A stretch of 64,000 bases of DNA from Sandaracinaceae bacterium (GCA_016706685.1 JADJJE010000012.1:62001-126000), one strand, 5' to 3'. Positions 17,329 to 27,917 are shown, counted from the stretch's first letter. Translations and numbers: made by a program. The notes: generated by a model not told the origin, from the letters alone.

Positions 17329-17966
17329 GGGGCAGGCTCCGCCTCCGGGTCGGCCGCGGCCGCCGCCGCCGCAGGTGGCTGCTCGCCCACCACGTACTGC
17401 ACCACGTCGAAAGACCGCTCGGTCTCGCCCTCCGTCCAGAAGACCTCCACGGTCACGCGCCGCACCTGCTCCTCGATGTGCGGCTTGAGCACGGGATAGG
17501 CGAGGCCAATGGCCATCTCGGCCAACCCAGAGGTGTCGCTGCCACCACCCAGGAAGTCGCCCATGGCCAGCGCGGGGGCGTCGCCTTCGCCCATGCCGGG
17601 CAGCCCGCCCTCGCCGTCTTCGCCCTCTTCCCCTTCGCCGCCGCCCATGTCGCCCGGCAGCACCACGCGGTCGATGCTCCACTCGCAGCGATAGCCGCGG
17701 AGCTCGGCGCCCTCGCAGCACTCGTCACGGCCCTTGTCGTCGATGGCGGGCAGGCCCTCGTTGGCGATCTGCTCCTCCACCTCGCCCATCTTGCAGCGCG
17801 CCAGCAGGCTGGCGGTGTTGACGTGGCGGGAGCGCGCGGCGGTGCGCATGGCGCCCACCTGGCTCGAGAAGATGGCGGTGAGCGACAGCGCCAGGATCGC
17901 GACAGCGACCATGACCTCCAGCAGGGTGAACCCCGCGTGGCGACGGCGGCGCGTCAGGCGCGTCAT
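17325..17966 (-). CDS. gspI: Type II secretion minor pseudopilin GspI
   Basis: The 213-residue protein carries a short basic leader (MTRLTRRRRHAG) and the prepilin motif G-FTLLEVMVAVAIL. It is longer than the roughly 120-residue enterobacterial GspI, because an acidic Gly/Glu-rich insert lies around residues 105-145 and an Ala-rich tail at the end. A Cys pair (DECCEG, YRCEW) lies before the insert. It overlaps gspH by four bases. Confidence 0.88.
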   Translation of the reverse strand: MTRLTRRRRHAGFTLLEVMVAVAILALSLTAIFSSQVGAMRTAARSRHVNTASLLARCKMGEVEEQIANEGLPAIDDKGRDECCEGAELRGYRCEWSIDRVVLPGDMGGGEGEEGEDGEGGLPGMGEGDAPALAMGDFLGGGSDTSGLAEMAIGLAYPVLKPHIEEQVRRVTVEVFWTEGETERSFDVVQYVVGEQPPAAAAAAADPEAEPAP

Positions 17967-18751
17967 CCCGGGTCCCTCACTTCGTCCTCTTCCTCGTCCG
18001 AGATCTCCTCGGGCTCGTAGGCGTAGTTGTAGATGCGCCCGCGCCCCGTCAGCGGGTGGATGGCCACCGTGTAGACGCGGTCGGAGCTGTCAGCCAGGTG
18101 GATGATGGCGGCCTCTGCGCGGCCACCGGGGAAGAAGTAGATGGACGCGCGCCCGGACTCGCGCGGCTCGAGCTCGTGCGGGGTGATCACGCGCAGCACG
18201 CGGATGTTGGAGCCGAGCGGCTTGGCCTCGTAGCGGCTGAGCGCCTCGCCGTCGGCGTTGGAGATGGGCCCGAAGGCCGAACGCCCGAAGCTGGGGTTGA
18301 AGGTATCCGCCAGGCGGGCCTGCGCGGCGGACCACGGGTCCACGGCCGCGAGGTCGCCGTCGGTCTCGTCCAGCTCGAGGCGCGTCTCGTCGTCGTTGCG
18401 CGCCAGGAACACGCGGCCGTCGGCCTCTTCGAACGAGAGGCTGCCCGTGTCCAGGTCCAGCACCATGCGCACCGTGCGCCCGCGGGTGACCGAGCGGTGA
18501 TAGGCGAAGCGCGCCCCGGCGACCGTGCGCACGCAGGCCGAGCGCAGCTTGGCGCGGGTCACGGAGTTGAGCGCCACGGTGGCCCCGCCGGCCGCCAGCG
18601 CCATGATCACGATGACGATCATGACCTCGATGAGCGTCATGCCCGTGCGGCGGCGCGCACCGGACCTGCCCGCATCCCACGGCGCGACGGAGCCTGCCCG
18701 AGAGGGGCGGCGCGTCAGCGGTCGTGGGGCGTGGGGGGCGGCGTGCTTCAT
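17963..18751 (-). CDS. gspH: Type II secretion minor pseudopilin GspH
   Basis: The 262-residue protein has the prepilin motif G-MTLIEVMIVIVIM after an unusually long ~37-residue basic leader. A globular domain follows that ends in an acidic tail (EEISDEEEDE). GspH sits at the top of the pseudopilus. The ATG lies four bases after the gspG stop. No later in-frame start gives a more typical leader, so either the leader is truly long or translation begins at a non-ATG codon. Confidence 0.85.
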   Translation of the reverse strand: MKHAAPHAPRPLTRRPSRAGSVAPWDAGRSGARRRTGMTLIEVMIVIVIMALAAGGATVALNSVTRAKLRSACVRTVAGARFAYHRSVTRGRTVRMVLDLDTGSLSFEEADGRVFLARNDDETRLELDETDGDLAAVDPWSAAQARLADTFNPSFGRSAFGPISNADGEALSRYEAKPLGSNIRVLRVITPHELEPRESGRASIYFFPGGRAEAAIIHLADSSDRVYTVAIHPLTGRGRIYNYAYEPEEISDEEEDEVRDPG

Positions 18752-18755
18752 GGCC

Positions 18756-19184
18756 TCAGATGTCGTCCTCGGTGCCCATGCTTCCGTCGGGGCCAGCGGA
18801 GCGCACGATCACGTCGTCGCCGCTGCACTCCACGGTGAAGTCGTTGTCCCACGCGTCCTTCAGGCGCGTGCTGGCGCTGAGATAGCCGCCGGCCAACTGC
18901 TCCACGGTGGGGCAGCCCTCGCCGGGGTTGTCGATCAGGTACTGCATGGCGGCGCTCGCCACGGTCTGCGAGTCCGTGCGCGTCTGGGTGACGCGGGCCG
19001 CCTTGAGGCGCGGCAGCACGGCCACACCCACGGCGGTGGCCATGAGCGCCATGATGACCACCACGATCATGATCTCGACCAGCGTCATGCCGCGCGAGCG
19101 GCGGGCGCGTTCGCTGCGCGTGAAGCGGGCGAAGCGTGGTGTGGCGAGAGAGAGGCGGGGAGCAGGGGTGGTGCGAATGGTCAT
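18756..19184 (-). CDS. gspG: Type II secretion major pseudopilin GspG
   Basis: The 142-residue protein has the prepilin motif G-MTLVEIMIVVVIMALM and a GspG C-terminal signature LKDAWDNDF...SAGPDGSMGTEDD, the calcium-loop region of major pseudopilins. It polymerises into the pseudopilus that drives substrates through the secretin. The leader of about 32 residues is long for this family. A 49-bp gap separates it from the upstream GspG-like gene, the largest internal gap in the operon. Confidence 0.92.
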   Translation of the reverse strand: MTIRTTPAPRLSLATPRFARFTRSERARRSRGMTLVEIMIVVVIMALMATAVGVAVLPRLKAARVTQTRTDSQTVASAAMQYLIDNPGEGCPTVEQLAGGYLSASTRLKDAWDNDFTVECSGDDVIVRSAGPDGSMGTEDDI

Positions 19185-19233
19185 GTCGGTCTCGATTCTG
19201 CGTCGCGGGACGCGGCCTAGAGGGAGCGGGAGG

Positions 19234-19659
19234 TCACTGGATGTTGTCGTCGACCAGGAAGTCGCCGCTCGGACCCGCGGAGATCACCTCTTGGGTGTCG
19301 GGGTCGTCCGGCGCCGGACAGGTCAACAGGATGGCGTTGCCCCACGCGTCGCGGGGCTCGCCGTGCAGGTAGGTCATGCGCCCGCGGGGCGGGTGCAGCA
19401 TCTCGGTGATGTTGCGCGGGCAGCGCCCCATGTCGGCGCGAAAGCGCGCCACCGCGCGGTGGATCTGGCCGATGGCCGCGCGCGTCTCGGTGCGCTTCTG
19501 ACGGTTGGCCGCTGCGCGCGTGACCAGCAGCCCGAACACGCCCAGCACCACCACGGCCAGCACCACGCTCAGGCGCGAGCGCTCGAGGAAGCGACGGATG
19601 CCGCGCCGGTCCTCCCACGGGAGCCGCACGGAGCTCTGCTGCTGGCGCCTACGCGACAT
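19234..19659 (-). CDS. GspG-like protein with ordinary membrane anchor, no prepilin motif
   Basis: The 141-residue product has a non-prepilin N-terminal anchor (LSVVLAVVVLGVFGLLVTRA). A domain clearly like the globular part of GspG follows: RADMGRCPRNITEML, then PRDAWGNAIL and SAGPSGDFLVDDNI. There is no G-FTLxE cleavage site, so prepilin peptidase should not process it. It sits between gspF and gspG, with its ATG 12 bases after the gspF stop; a GTG at 19665 would add two residues. It may be an inner-membrane assembly factor or a dominant partner of the major pseudopilin; this is inference. Confidence 0.75.
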   Translation of the reverse strand: MSRRRQQQSSVRLPWEDRRGIRRFLERSRLSVVLAVVVLGVFGLLVTRAAANRQKRTETRAAIGQIHRAVARFRADMGRCPRNITEMLHPPRGRMTYLHGEPRDAWGNAILLTCPAPDDPDTQEVISAGPSGDFLVDDNIQ

Positions 19660-19671
19660 GGGCACCGGCCT

Positions 19672-20895
19672 TCACTGGACGAACTCCGAGATCTGCATGA
19701 GCGGCATCAAGATGGAGAACGCGATTCCACCCGATCCCATGCCCATGAACACGATGATGAGCGGCTCCAGCATGGCGGTCATCGCCTGCACGCGCACCTC
19801 GATCTGCTGGTCGTAGGCGGCCGCCACGTTCTCGAGCATCTCCTCGAGCTGCCCCGAGCGCTCTCCGATGGCGATCATGTGCGTGACGATGGGCGGGAAC
19901 GCGCCGCTGGCCTTGAGGGGCTTGGCCAGGCCCTCGCCCTCGCGCACGCTCTCGCGGGCCACGTCGATGACGGCCATGAGCTCCGTGTTGCCCAGCACGT
20001 TGCGGGTGATCTCCATGGCCCGCAGCACGGGCACGCCGCTCGACAGCAGCGTGGCCAGCGTGCGCGCGAAGCGCGTGACCGCCACCATGACCAGCAGCTT
20101 GCCGAAGAGGGGCACCCGCAGGATCAGGTGGTCCCACTTGGCCAGCCCCGCCTCGGTGGCGATCCAGCGCCGGAACCAGACCACGCTCCCGACGGTGATG
20201 CCGAGCAGCGCCCACCAGTAGTTGATGAGCGTGTTGCTGATGAAGATCATCAGCTCCGTGTACCAAGGCAGCGCCTGCTCGAAGTCCTCGAAGATGCTGG
20301 TCACCTTGGGCACGACCACGGTCATCATCACGCCCATGATCCCGAGGCTCATGATGGTCATGAACGCGGGGTAGGCCATGGCACTGCCCACCTTGCCCTT
20401 GAGCTTGGCCTGGTTCTCGAGGAAGTCGGCCAGGCGCGCCAACACCACCTCGAGCGTGCCCGAGGCCTCGCCCGCGGCCACCATGTTCACGAACAGGTTC
20501 TGGAACACCTTCGGGTGCGCCTTGAGCGCGTCGGCGAAGGACTCGCCCTCGTTCACCCGGTTGCGCGCCTCGGTGAACGCGGCCTGCAGGTCCGGGTGCT
20601 CCACCTGGTCGATGAGCGCCGTCAGGCCCTCCACCAGCGGGATGCCGCTGCGCAGCAGGATGGCCAGCTGCCGCGTGGCGATGGCCACCTCCATGGTGCC
20701 CAGGCGGTTGAAGAAGCGCTTGAAGTCCACTTCGCGCGCGGACCGCTTGGCCGCGTCGCTCTTCTCGAGGACCTCGGTCGCCAGGATGCCCTCTTTGCGC
20801 AAGAGGGTGCGCACCGTCTTCGGGTTGTCCGCGTCGCGCACTCCCTTGACGTTCTTGCCCTTGGCGTCGATGCCTCTGTACGCGTAGACGGCCAC
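19672..20895 (-). CDS. gspF: Type II secretion inner-membrane platform protein GspF
   Basis: The 407-residue protein has the two repeated T2SSF cytoplasmic domains (around residues 70-190 and 275-395) and three membrane segments. These include MTIMSLGIMGVMMTVVVPKV and NYWWALLGITVGSVVWF. Motifs typical of GspF/PilC are visible, such as ATRQLAILLRSGIPLVEGL and its repeat FARTLATLLSSGVPVLRAM. It starts with GTG, whose G is also the last base of the gspE stop TAG. Confidence 0.93.
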   Translation of the reverse strand: MAVYAYRGIDAKGKNVKGVRDADNPKTVRTLLRKEGILATEVLEKSDAAKRSAREVDFKRFFNRLGTMEVAIATRQLAILLRSGIPLVEGLTALIDQVEHPDLQAAFTEARNRVNEGESFADALKAHPKVFQNLFVNMVAAGEASGTLEVVLARLADFLENQAKLKGKVGSAMAYPAFMTIMSLGIMGVMMTVVVPKVTSIFEDFEQALPWYTELMIFISNTLINYWWALLGITVGSVVWFRRWIATEAGLAKWDHLILRVPLFGKLLVMVAVTRFARTLATLLSSGVPVLRAMEITRNVLGNTELMAVIDVARESVREGEGLAKPLKASGAFPPIVTHMIAIGERSGQLEEMLENVAAAYDQQIEVRVQAMTAMLEPLIIVFMGMGSGGIAFSILMPLMQISEFVQ

Positions 20896-22676
20896 TACAT
20901 CTCCCCGGCCTGGGTGGCCGCGAGGACCTCTTCGATGCTGGTGATGCCGGCGATGACCTGGCGCGCGCCGTCTTCACGCAGCACGCGCATGCCGTTGCGC
21001 CGCGCCGCACGCTGGATGGCCTTCGAGTCCGCCGCGGGGTCCAGGATGACCTTGCGGACGTCGTCGTCCAGCATCATCAGCTCGTAGATGCCGATACGAC
21101 CGCGGTAGCCCTTGTGGCTGCACTTGTCGCAGCCCGTCTCCGACGGCTCATAGAACACCAGCTCACCCTCGGCGCTGGTCTTGGCCACGCCCGCGTTGTC
21201 CTTGCCCAGCACAGTGCTGGCCGCCGCGATGCGCAGGTCGCGGAGCGTCTCTTCGATGCGCTCCATCTCGAGGCCCAGCTCGAGGAAGTTGTCGGTGTTG
21301 GGCTTGTACGGCACGCGGCAGTGCGGGCAGAGGCGGCGCACCAGGCGCTGCGCGAGCACGGCCATGACCGACGTGGTGATGTTGTAGCGCTCCACTCCCA
21401 TCTCCACGAGGCGCGTGACGGCGCCCGGGGCGTCGTTGGTGTGCAGCGTGGAGAGCACGAGGTGACCCGTGAGCGACGCGTGCACCGCGATCTCGGCGGT
21501 CTCTTGGTCGCGGATCTCACCCACCATGATGACGTCGGGGTCCTGGCGCAGGAAGCTGCGCAAGGCCGACGCGAACGTGAGCCCGATCTTGGGCTGCACG
21601 TGCAGCTGCCCGATGCCGGGGAGCTCGTACTCGACCGGGTCCTCGGCCGTGAGGATGTTCACGTCCGGCTGGTTGATCATGTTGAGGCACGCGTAGAGCG
21701 TGGTGGTCTTACCCGAGCCCGTGGGGCCCGTGACCAGCACGATGCCGTTCGGCCGGTGCACCAGCGTCTTCAGGGCATCCAGCTGGCGCTTCGCGAACCC
21801 GAGGTCCGTGAGGTCCAGCATGACGTTCTCCTTGTCGAGGAGACGCATGGTGACCCGCTCGCCCTTGGCGGTGGGGATGGTGGAGACGCGCACGTCCACC
21901 ACCTTGCCGGCGATCTTCTTCGTGATGCGCCCGTCCTGAGGCAGGCGCTTCTCGGCGATGTTCAGGCCGGCTTCGATCTTCACGCGCGCCACGATGGACG
22001 GGAGGAAGCCGCGGTGGGCCTCTTTCCAGGGCACCAGCTTGCCGTCGATGCGGTAGCGCACCACCACCTTGTCGTCGGTGGGTTCGATGTGAATGTCGGA
22101 CGCGCGCTCGCGCACGGACGTGAAGAAGAGGTTGTTCACCCAGCGGATGACCGGCGCCTCGTCGGTCATGTCGATGATGTCCAGCAGCTCCTCGGAGTCG
22201 CTGTTCTGCTTCGCCTCGGACAGCGCAGCCTCGTCGCGGCGGTCGTAGATGCGGTTGATGGCGTCGTCGATGGCCATGGCCGGCACGGCGACGGGCTCCA
22301 CCCGCCGGCCCAGCAGTGCCCGCAGGTCGTCGAGCGCGGAGGGATCCATGGGGTCCGCCACGGCCACTTGCACGCGGCCGCCGCGCTCGCTCATGGGCAC
22401 CACCCGGTGCTGACGGGCAAACCCGATGGGCACCAGCGCCGTGAGATCTTCAGGCACGTTGCCCACCGCGATCTCGCGCTGGAACGCCATGCCCATCTCG
22501 TCGGCCAGCGCCTTCACCAGCACCTCTTCTTCCACGGTCTGCGCCGCGAGCAGCAGCTCCTTGAGCGGCACGTCGCGCTCCTCGGCCTTGATCAGCGCCT
22601 CCGCGAGGAGGGCCTCGCTGAGCGCGCCTCGGCGCACGAGGATCTCACCCAGAAAACGCTGTGAGTCGAGGTTCAC
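20895..22676 (-). CDS. gspE: Type II secretion ATPase GspE
   Basis: The 593-residue cytoplasmic ATPase shows an N-terminal MshEN/GspE-N domain. Walker A is GPTGSGKTTT (317-326), the Asp box includes LTAEDPVEYE, the His box is STLHTND, and a zinc-binding tetracysteine is present (Cys450, Cys453, Cys516, Cys519). It powers pseudopilus assembly through GspL and GspF. Translation starts at a GTG, seven bases after the gspD stop. Confidence 0.95.
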   Translation of the reverse strand: MNLDSQRFLGEILVRRGALSEALLAEALIKAEERDVPLKELLLAAQTVEEEVLVKALADEMGMAFQREIAVGNVPEDLTALVPIGFARQHRVVPMSERGGRVQVAVADPMDPSALDDLRALLGRRVEPVAVPAMAIDDAINRIYDRRDEAALSEAKQNSDSEELLDIIDMTDEAPVIRWVNNLFFTSVRERASDIHIEPTDDKVVVRYRIDGKLVPWKEAHRGFLPSIVARVKIEAGLNIAEKRLPQDGRITKKIAGKVVDVRVSTIPTAKGERVTMRLLDKENVMLDLTDLGFAKRQLDALKTLVHRPNGIVLVTGPTGSGKTTTLYACLNMINQPDVNILTAEDPVEYELPGIGQLHVQPKIGLTFASALRSFLRQDPDVIMVGEIRDQETAEIAVHASLTGHLVLSTLHTNDAPGAVTRLVEMGVERYNITTSVMAVLAQRLVRRLCPHCRVPYKPNTDNFLELGLEMERIEETLRDLRIAAASTVLGKDNAGVAKTSAEGELVFYEPSETGCDKCSHKGYRGRIGIYELMMLDDDVRKVILDPAADSKAIQRAARRNGMRVLREDGARQVIAGITSIEEVLAATQAGEM

Positions 22677-22683
22677 GCGCGGC

Positions 22684-25257
22684 TCACTCCTCTCCGTTGC
22701 CGCGGGCCGGCACCACGTCGGTGGGCGCGGCGTCGGGCGTCGGCGGGGGGGCAGGCTCGGCCGGCGCGTCGGCCACGTCGGGCTCGATGTACATGATGTC
22801 CTGCCCAGTGGCGGCCTCGCGCACGAAGATCCCCACGGGTGGCCGCGGCACGTGCTCCGGAGGCGGCTCGGCCTCGGCGGCTTCGGCCAGCTCGCGCTCG
22901 ACCTCCAGATCTCGCATGTTCTGCATCATCTCGGCCAGCAGGCCACGCGTGCGCGAGTAGTCGATGGGCGGCTCGTAGTCGTCCCCGCTGAACACGAAGT
23001 AGCGGTCCAGGAACTCCTGGCGCTCGCGCATCTTGCGCTCGTAGATGGCGCGGAGGTCCGCCGGGTCGCGGATGATGTACGGCGTCAGGAAGAGCAGCAG
23101 GTTCGTCTTCTGGGTGGAGCTGGTGGTGTCCCGGAAGAGCGCGCCGATGAGCGGGATGTCCCCCAGGATGGGCACCTTCCGCTCGCTGGTGACCACCGAG
23201 TCGCGCATCAGACCACCGATGACCACGGTCTGCTGGTCTCGCACCATGACTTCGGTCTTGGCCGTGCGCTTGTTGATGCTCACCACCTGGAGGTCGCCCT
23301 CGGTGGCGCCGCGCTCGGAGATCTCTTCCTCGATCTCCATGCGGATCTGGTTGCTCTGGTTGATGTGCGGCGTGATGCGGATGGTGGTGCCGACGTCCTG
23401 ACGGGGCGCGGAGCCGAAGCCGCCGCCGAGCCCACCGAGGCCACCCGCGAGACCCGCGAGGCCGCCAGCGGCACCCGTAGCGCCACCGAGGCCGCCCAGG
23501 CCACCCGCGAGGCTGGCCAAGTTGGAGGGCAGGCCCGAGGTCTGCAGGGGGATGTTCTGCCCCACACTGATCTCGGCTTCCACGTTGTCCATCGCGATGA
23601 TGTGCGGCGTGGAGAGCACGTTGGCATCACCCGAAGAGGCGAGCGCGTTGACCACCACTCCAAAGCCCGGAATGCTCAAGCCGATGCCGGGCGCGTCGAT
23701 GTTCTCGCCGCGTACGCCCACCGCGAGCCCCGTCAGGATCTCGGGCCCGAGCGCGATGGAGTTCTCCGCGTCGAAGCCGAGGATGGTCACGTCGCCGGCG
23801 GATGGGAAGTCGGGCACGCCACCGTGGAACGAGAAGCCCAGGCGATTGGAGCGGCTGACCGACAGCTCCATGATCACGGCCTCGATGAACACCTGGCGGC
23901 GCGGCGCGTCCAGGCGCTCGATGACGCTCCGCAGCGCGGCGTAGTCGTGCAGCGACGAGGTGATGACCAGCGCGTTGGTGGGTTCGTAGGAGGTGACTCG
24001 AATGGCACCCTCGAAGAGGTCCGGTGTGGCACCGGCGGCAGCAGCCGCACCCGCGCGACCACCCGGGGCAGCGCCCGCTGCCGGTGCGGCCGACACCCCA
24101 CCGATGAGCTCCTGCAGCGCGCCCGCGATCTCGGCGGCGTCGCCGTTCTGCACGTAGTGCACGTGGATGCGGCCCTCGCCTTCGAGGGGGATGTCCAGCT
24201 GCCGGATCATCTCGAGCACCCGCAGGTAGGCGCGCTCCGTGGCGATGATGATGAGCGAGTTGGTGCGCTCGTCGGCGATGATGTTGGTGATGCTGCTGCT
24301 GTCGCCGCGACCCGTGCCCTCGCCCACGGTGGCGATCGCCCCTCCCGGGCTCGGGGCAGCTGCGGCTCCGTCAGCGGCCGGCTGTGCCGCGGCCTGCTGA
24401 CGTCTTCCCCGCGCGGCGGGCGCCGTGGGAGCTCCTGCACCGGCCGCCGTGGCTGGCGGGAAAATCTCGAGCAGGCGCGCGGCGAGGTCGGCCGCGGTCG
24501 CATAGTGAACGGGCTCGATCCAGATCTGCTCACCCGTGCGCTCCACGTCGATGGCCTCGATCAGCCGCATCATTCGGCGGATCTGAGTGCCCGTGTCCGT
24601 GATGATCACCGTGTTGGTGGGCGCATAGGCGATGACGCTTCCGTCGGCCGACTTGAAGCGCCCCAGCAGGTTGGCCACGTCCTCCGCCGACACGTTCTCG
24701 AGGCGCTGGAGGCGCGTCATGAAGCGGTCCTGCGCCGGGATGGGTCCGCCGTCCGACATGCCCAGGGGCTGCGTCTCGATGCCCCCGGTCTCCATGATCT
24801 TGAGGTACTGGCCCGCCGGGACCACCGTCAGACCGTTGACCTCGAGGATGCTCAAGAACGCGTTGTAGGCCTCCGCCGCGGTCACCTTGGTGGGCGCGTA
24901 CACCGTGGCCTTGATGGCCCGCACCTTGCCCGGGAGGATGAAGCGCTTGCCGGTCATGTTGGAGATCAGGCGCACCAGGTCGGGCAGATCGGCCTCTTCC
25001 AGGTTGAACGTCACCCGTGCCCGCGGTGACATGGGACGGAAGTCCACGCCGCTCTCGAACTCGGTCACGCCTTCGGCGCCCGTGGTGCCACCCGCCGCCG
25101 GGTTGGGCGGCCGCGCCGCCGGACGCGCACGTCGAACGCGCGCGCTGGTGCCGTCCGGTGCGGTGGGCGGAGCTTCCTGAGCATCGACGTAGCTCAGCCC
25201 CGCGAGCATGACGAACGCGGAGAAAGAGAGGAGGGGGAGCGCAGTAGTGAGCTTCAT
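22684..25257 (-). CDS. gspD: Type II secretion outer-membrane secretin GspD
   Basis: The 857-residue protein has a signal peptide ending ...SYVDAQ, an N0 domain and several N/KH repeats (around 80-420), with Pro/Ala/Gly-rich inserts. The secretin core includes VFIEAVIMELSVSRSNRLGF and the conserved C-terminal VMVRDQQTVVIGGLM and VPILGDIPLIGALF. A Gly/Leu/Ala repeat stretch (GGLGGLGG-type) sits in the core around residues 590-630. GspD forms the outer-membrane exit pore. The ATG overlaps the gspC-side stop by four bases. Confidence 0.95.
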   Translation of the reverse strand: MKLTTALPLLSFSAFVMLAGLSYVDAQEAPPTAPDGTSARVRRARPAARPPNPAAGGTTGAEGVTEFESGVDFRPMSPRARVTFNLEEADLPDLVRLISNMTGKRFILPGKVRAIKATVYAPTKVTAAEAYNAFLSILEVNGLTVVPAGQYLKIMETGGIETQPLGMSDGGPIPAQDRFMTRLQRLENVSAEDVANLLGRFKSADGSVIAYAPTNTVIITDTGTQIRRMMRLIEAIDVERTGEQIWIEPVHYATAADLAARLLEIFPPATAAGAGAPTAPAARGRRQQAAAQPAADGAAAAPSPGGAIATVGEGTGRGDSSSITNIIADERTNSLIIIATERAYLRVLEMIRQLDIPLEGEGRIHVHYVQNGDAAEIAGALQELIGGVSAAPAAGAAPGGRAGAAAAAGATPDLFEGAIRVTSYEPTNALVITSSLHDYAALRSVIERLDAPRRQVFIEAVIMELSVSRSNRLGFSFHGGVPDFPSAGDVTILGFDAENSIALGPEILTGLAVGVRGENIDAPGIGLSIPGFGVVVNALASSGDANVLSTPHIIAMDNVEAEISVGQNIPLQTSGLPSNLASLAGGLGGLGGATGAAGGLAGLAGGLGGLGGGFGSAPRQDVGTTIRITPHINQSNQIRMEIEEEISERGATEGDLQVVSINKRTAKTEVMVRDQQTVVIGGLMRDSVVTSERKVPILGDIPLIGALFRDTTSSTQKTNLLLFLTPYIIRDPADLRAIYERKMRERQEFLDRYFVFSGDDYEPPIDYSRTRGLLAEMMQNMRDLEVERELAEAAEAEPPPEHVPRPPVGIFVREAATGQDIMYIEPDVADAPAEPAPPPTPDAAPTDVVPARGNGEE

Positions 25258-26240
25258 TGAATGGTGTAGTCGATGGTGAGCGGCTGTCCGCGGCGGACGA
25301 CCGAGAGAGAGAGTGCGTCGGCCCCGGAGAGACGCGTGTAGGCCTCGAGCGCCGTGTCGGGGCTGCTCAGGTCGAAGCCGTTCATGGTGCGGAGCATGTC
25401 GCCGTTCTGGACGCCCAGGCGCCCCAGCACGCTGTTCCGGCGGATGCCGTACATCTTCACGCCCACCACGCGGCCGTTCTCTTCGTGGGGGATCACGCGC
25501 GCCGTGCGCATGATCTCGGCCTGGTTGCGCATGACCTCGTCCAGGAAGCCACGCTGCACGGTGAAGGCGCGGTCGCTCTGGCGCGTGATGCCCGCCTCCA
25601 TGGCCTCGTTGGTGATGCCCTCGCCGCCTGTGCCCTCGGCCTCGGGGGTGGGCTCGGGGGTGGCTTCGGCGCTGGCGGCGGCCACCACGGGCGCAGCAGG
25701 CGCGGCACCCGGCTCGCCCGGCTCGAACATGGCCATGTAGCAGCGGCGCGTGCCGATGATCATGATCGCGCGGTGGGGCGCGATGATCTCCACCGTCTTG
25801 CCGTCCACCACGCTGCCTTCGCGGTAGAGGCGCGAGGTGCCACCCACGGTGATGGCCGCCAGCGAGCGCTCGCGCGACCAGCTCACGATGGACGCGGTGA
25901 GCAGCGCGGTGCCCTCGCAGCGCGGGATGGGGTCGCCCTCGCGGTACTCGGCGACCTCTTCCATGCTGCCGTCCGGCATGCCCGCGTCCACGATCTCGGG
26001 CGGCGGGCCCACCAACATGAGCTTCACCTTCTCGTGGTTGACGGCGCCGCGTCGGTCGACCGCGGGGGTGCCGTCCGCAACGGCCAGCTGATCACGCTCG
26101 GTGCCGCCCAGCACCGGCGACCGGTCGATGAGCGCGGTGCCCGCGAGGTTGGTGGCTCCCTGCGCGAGGAAGAGAGCACACATCCCCAGAGTGGAGAGGA
26201 GAATCACGGCGGCGACGCGCTGCTGTCGAGGGGTACCCAT
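25254..26240 (-). CDS. gspC: Type II secretion system protein GspC
   Basis: The 328-residue bitopic protein has an N-terminal membrane span (AAVILLSTLGMCALFLAQGA) and a homology-region domain with LTASIVSWSRERSLAAITVGG and YREGSVVDGKTVEIIAPHRAI. A Pro/Glu/Ala linker leads to a C-terminal PDZ-like domain (GVKMYGIRRNSVLGRLGVQNGDMLRTMNG, quoted in part). It couples the inner-membrane platform to the secretin. It is the first gene of the operon. The ATG at 26240 lies only about 10 bases after the start point predicted from the sigma-54 promoter, so the leader would be very short. Confidence 0.9.
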   Translation of the reverse strand: MGTPRQQRVAAVILLSTLGMCALFLAQGATNLAGTALIDRSPVLGGTERDQLAVADGTPAVDRRGAVNHEKVKLMLVGPPPEIVDAGMPDGSMEEVAEYREGDPIPRCEGTALLTASIVSWSRERSLAAITVGGTSRLYREGSVVDGKTVEIIAPHRAIMIIGTRRCYMAMFEPGEPGAAPAAPVVAAASAEATPEPTPEAEGTGGEGITNEAMEAGITRQSDRAFTVQRGFLDEVMRNQAEIMRTARVIPHEENGRVVGVKMYGIRRNSVLGRLGVQNGDMLRTMNGFDLSSPDTALEAYTRLSGADALSLSVVRRGQPLTIDYTIQ

Positions 26241-26260
26241 TCGAAACCATTCCGGTGCAA

Positions 26261-26276
26261 AGCAACGCCCGTGCCT
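26261..26276 (-). promoter_or_regulatory. Predicted sigma-54 promoter of the T2SS operon
   Basis: Read on the minus strand, the site is AGGCACG-GGCG-TTGCT. It matches the -24/-12 consensus TGGCACG-N4-TTGCW at every position except the first, with exact GG-N10-GC spacing. The -24 GG is at 26275-26274 and the -12 GC at 26263-26262, giving a start near 26250, about 10 bases before the gspC ATG. Confidence 0.6.
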
Positions 26277-26351
26277 AATCCGAAAACACCCCCGAGACCA
26301 GCGAAACACCGTGGTTTCTCTGGGGTTCTCGGGACCTCGGCGGGGCCCGCG

Positions 26352-26364
26352 CGACAAGCTGTCA
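26352..26364. promoter_or_regulatory. Enhancer-type palindrome, proximal site (CGACA-AGC-TGTCA)
   Basis: This is an exact match to CGACA-N3-TGTCA. Its centre lies about 84 bp upstream of the -24 element of the gspC promoter, a typical distance for activator binding at sigma-54 promoters. The same ten fixed bases recur at 26393-26405 and 27834-27846. Confidence 0.6.
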
Positions 26365-26389
26365 CGCCACCCCGGCCCAGGCGGGAGGG

Positions 26390-27784
<1,395 letters not shown>

Positions 27785-27815
27785 GGGTGGCTCGGGTCAA
27801 TCTGGCACAACACAA

Positions 27816-27828
27816 TGACAATACGTCA
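27816..27828. promoter_or_regulatory. Degenerate enhancer-type palindrome upstream of the regulator gene
   Basis: TGACA-ATA-CGTCA departs from the CGACA-N3-TGTCA motif at two symmetric-type positions. It lies 18 bp from an exact copy and 32-44 bases before the regulator start codon, a position suited to autoregulation. Confidence 0.4.
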
Positions 27829-27833
27829 CAGCG

Positions 27834-27846
27834 CGACAGGATGTCA
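27834..27846. promoter_or_regulatory. Enhancer-type palindrome upstream of the regulator gene (CGACA-GGA-TGTCA)
   Basis: This is the third exact copy of CGACA-N3-TGTCA. It lies between the divergent regulator and radical SAM genes, about 50 bases upstream of the regulator ATG. It could serve autoregulation or the divergent gene. Confidence 0.5.
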
Positions 27847-27917
27847 GGAGGGGTCCAGTGGGAAACAAGCGAAATTTGGGGGCCACGAGACATGGGTCGC
27901 ACGGCATCACCACGCTC

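Noticed and set aside
22426..25029. Long plus-strand open frame opposite gspD and gspE
   Set aside because: It is an antisense artefact of GC-rich codon use; the minus strand encodes a textbook secretin.
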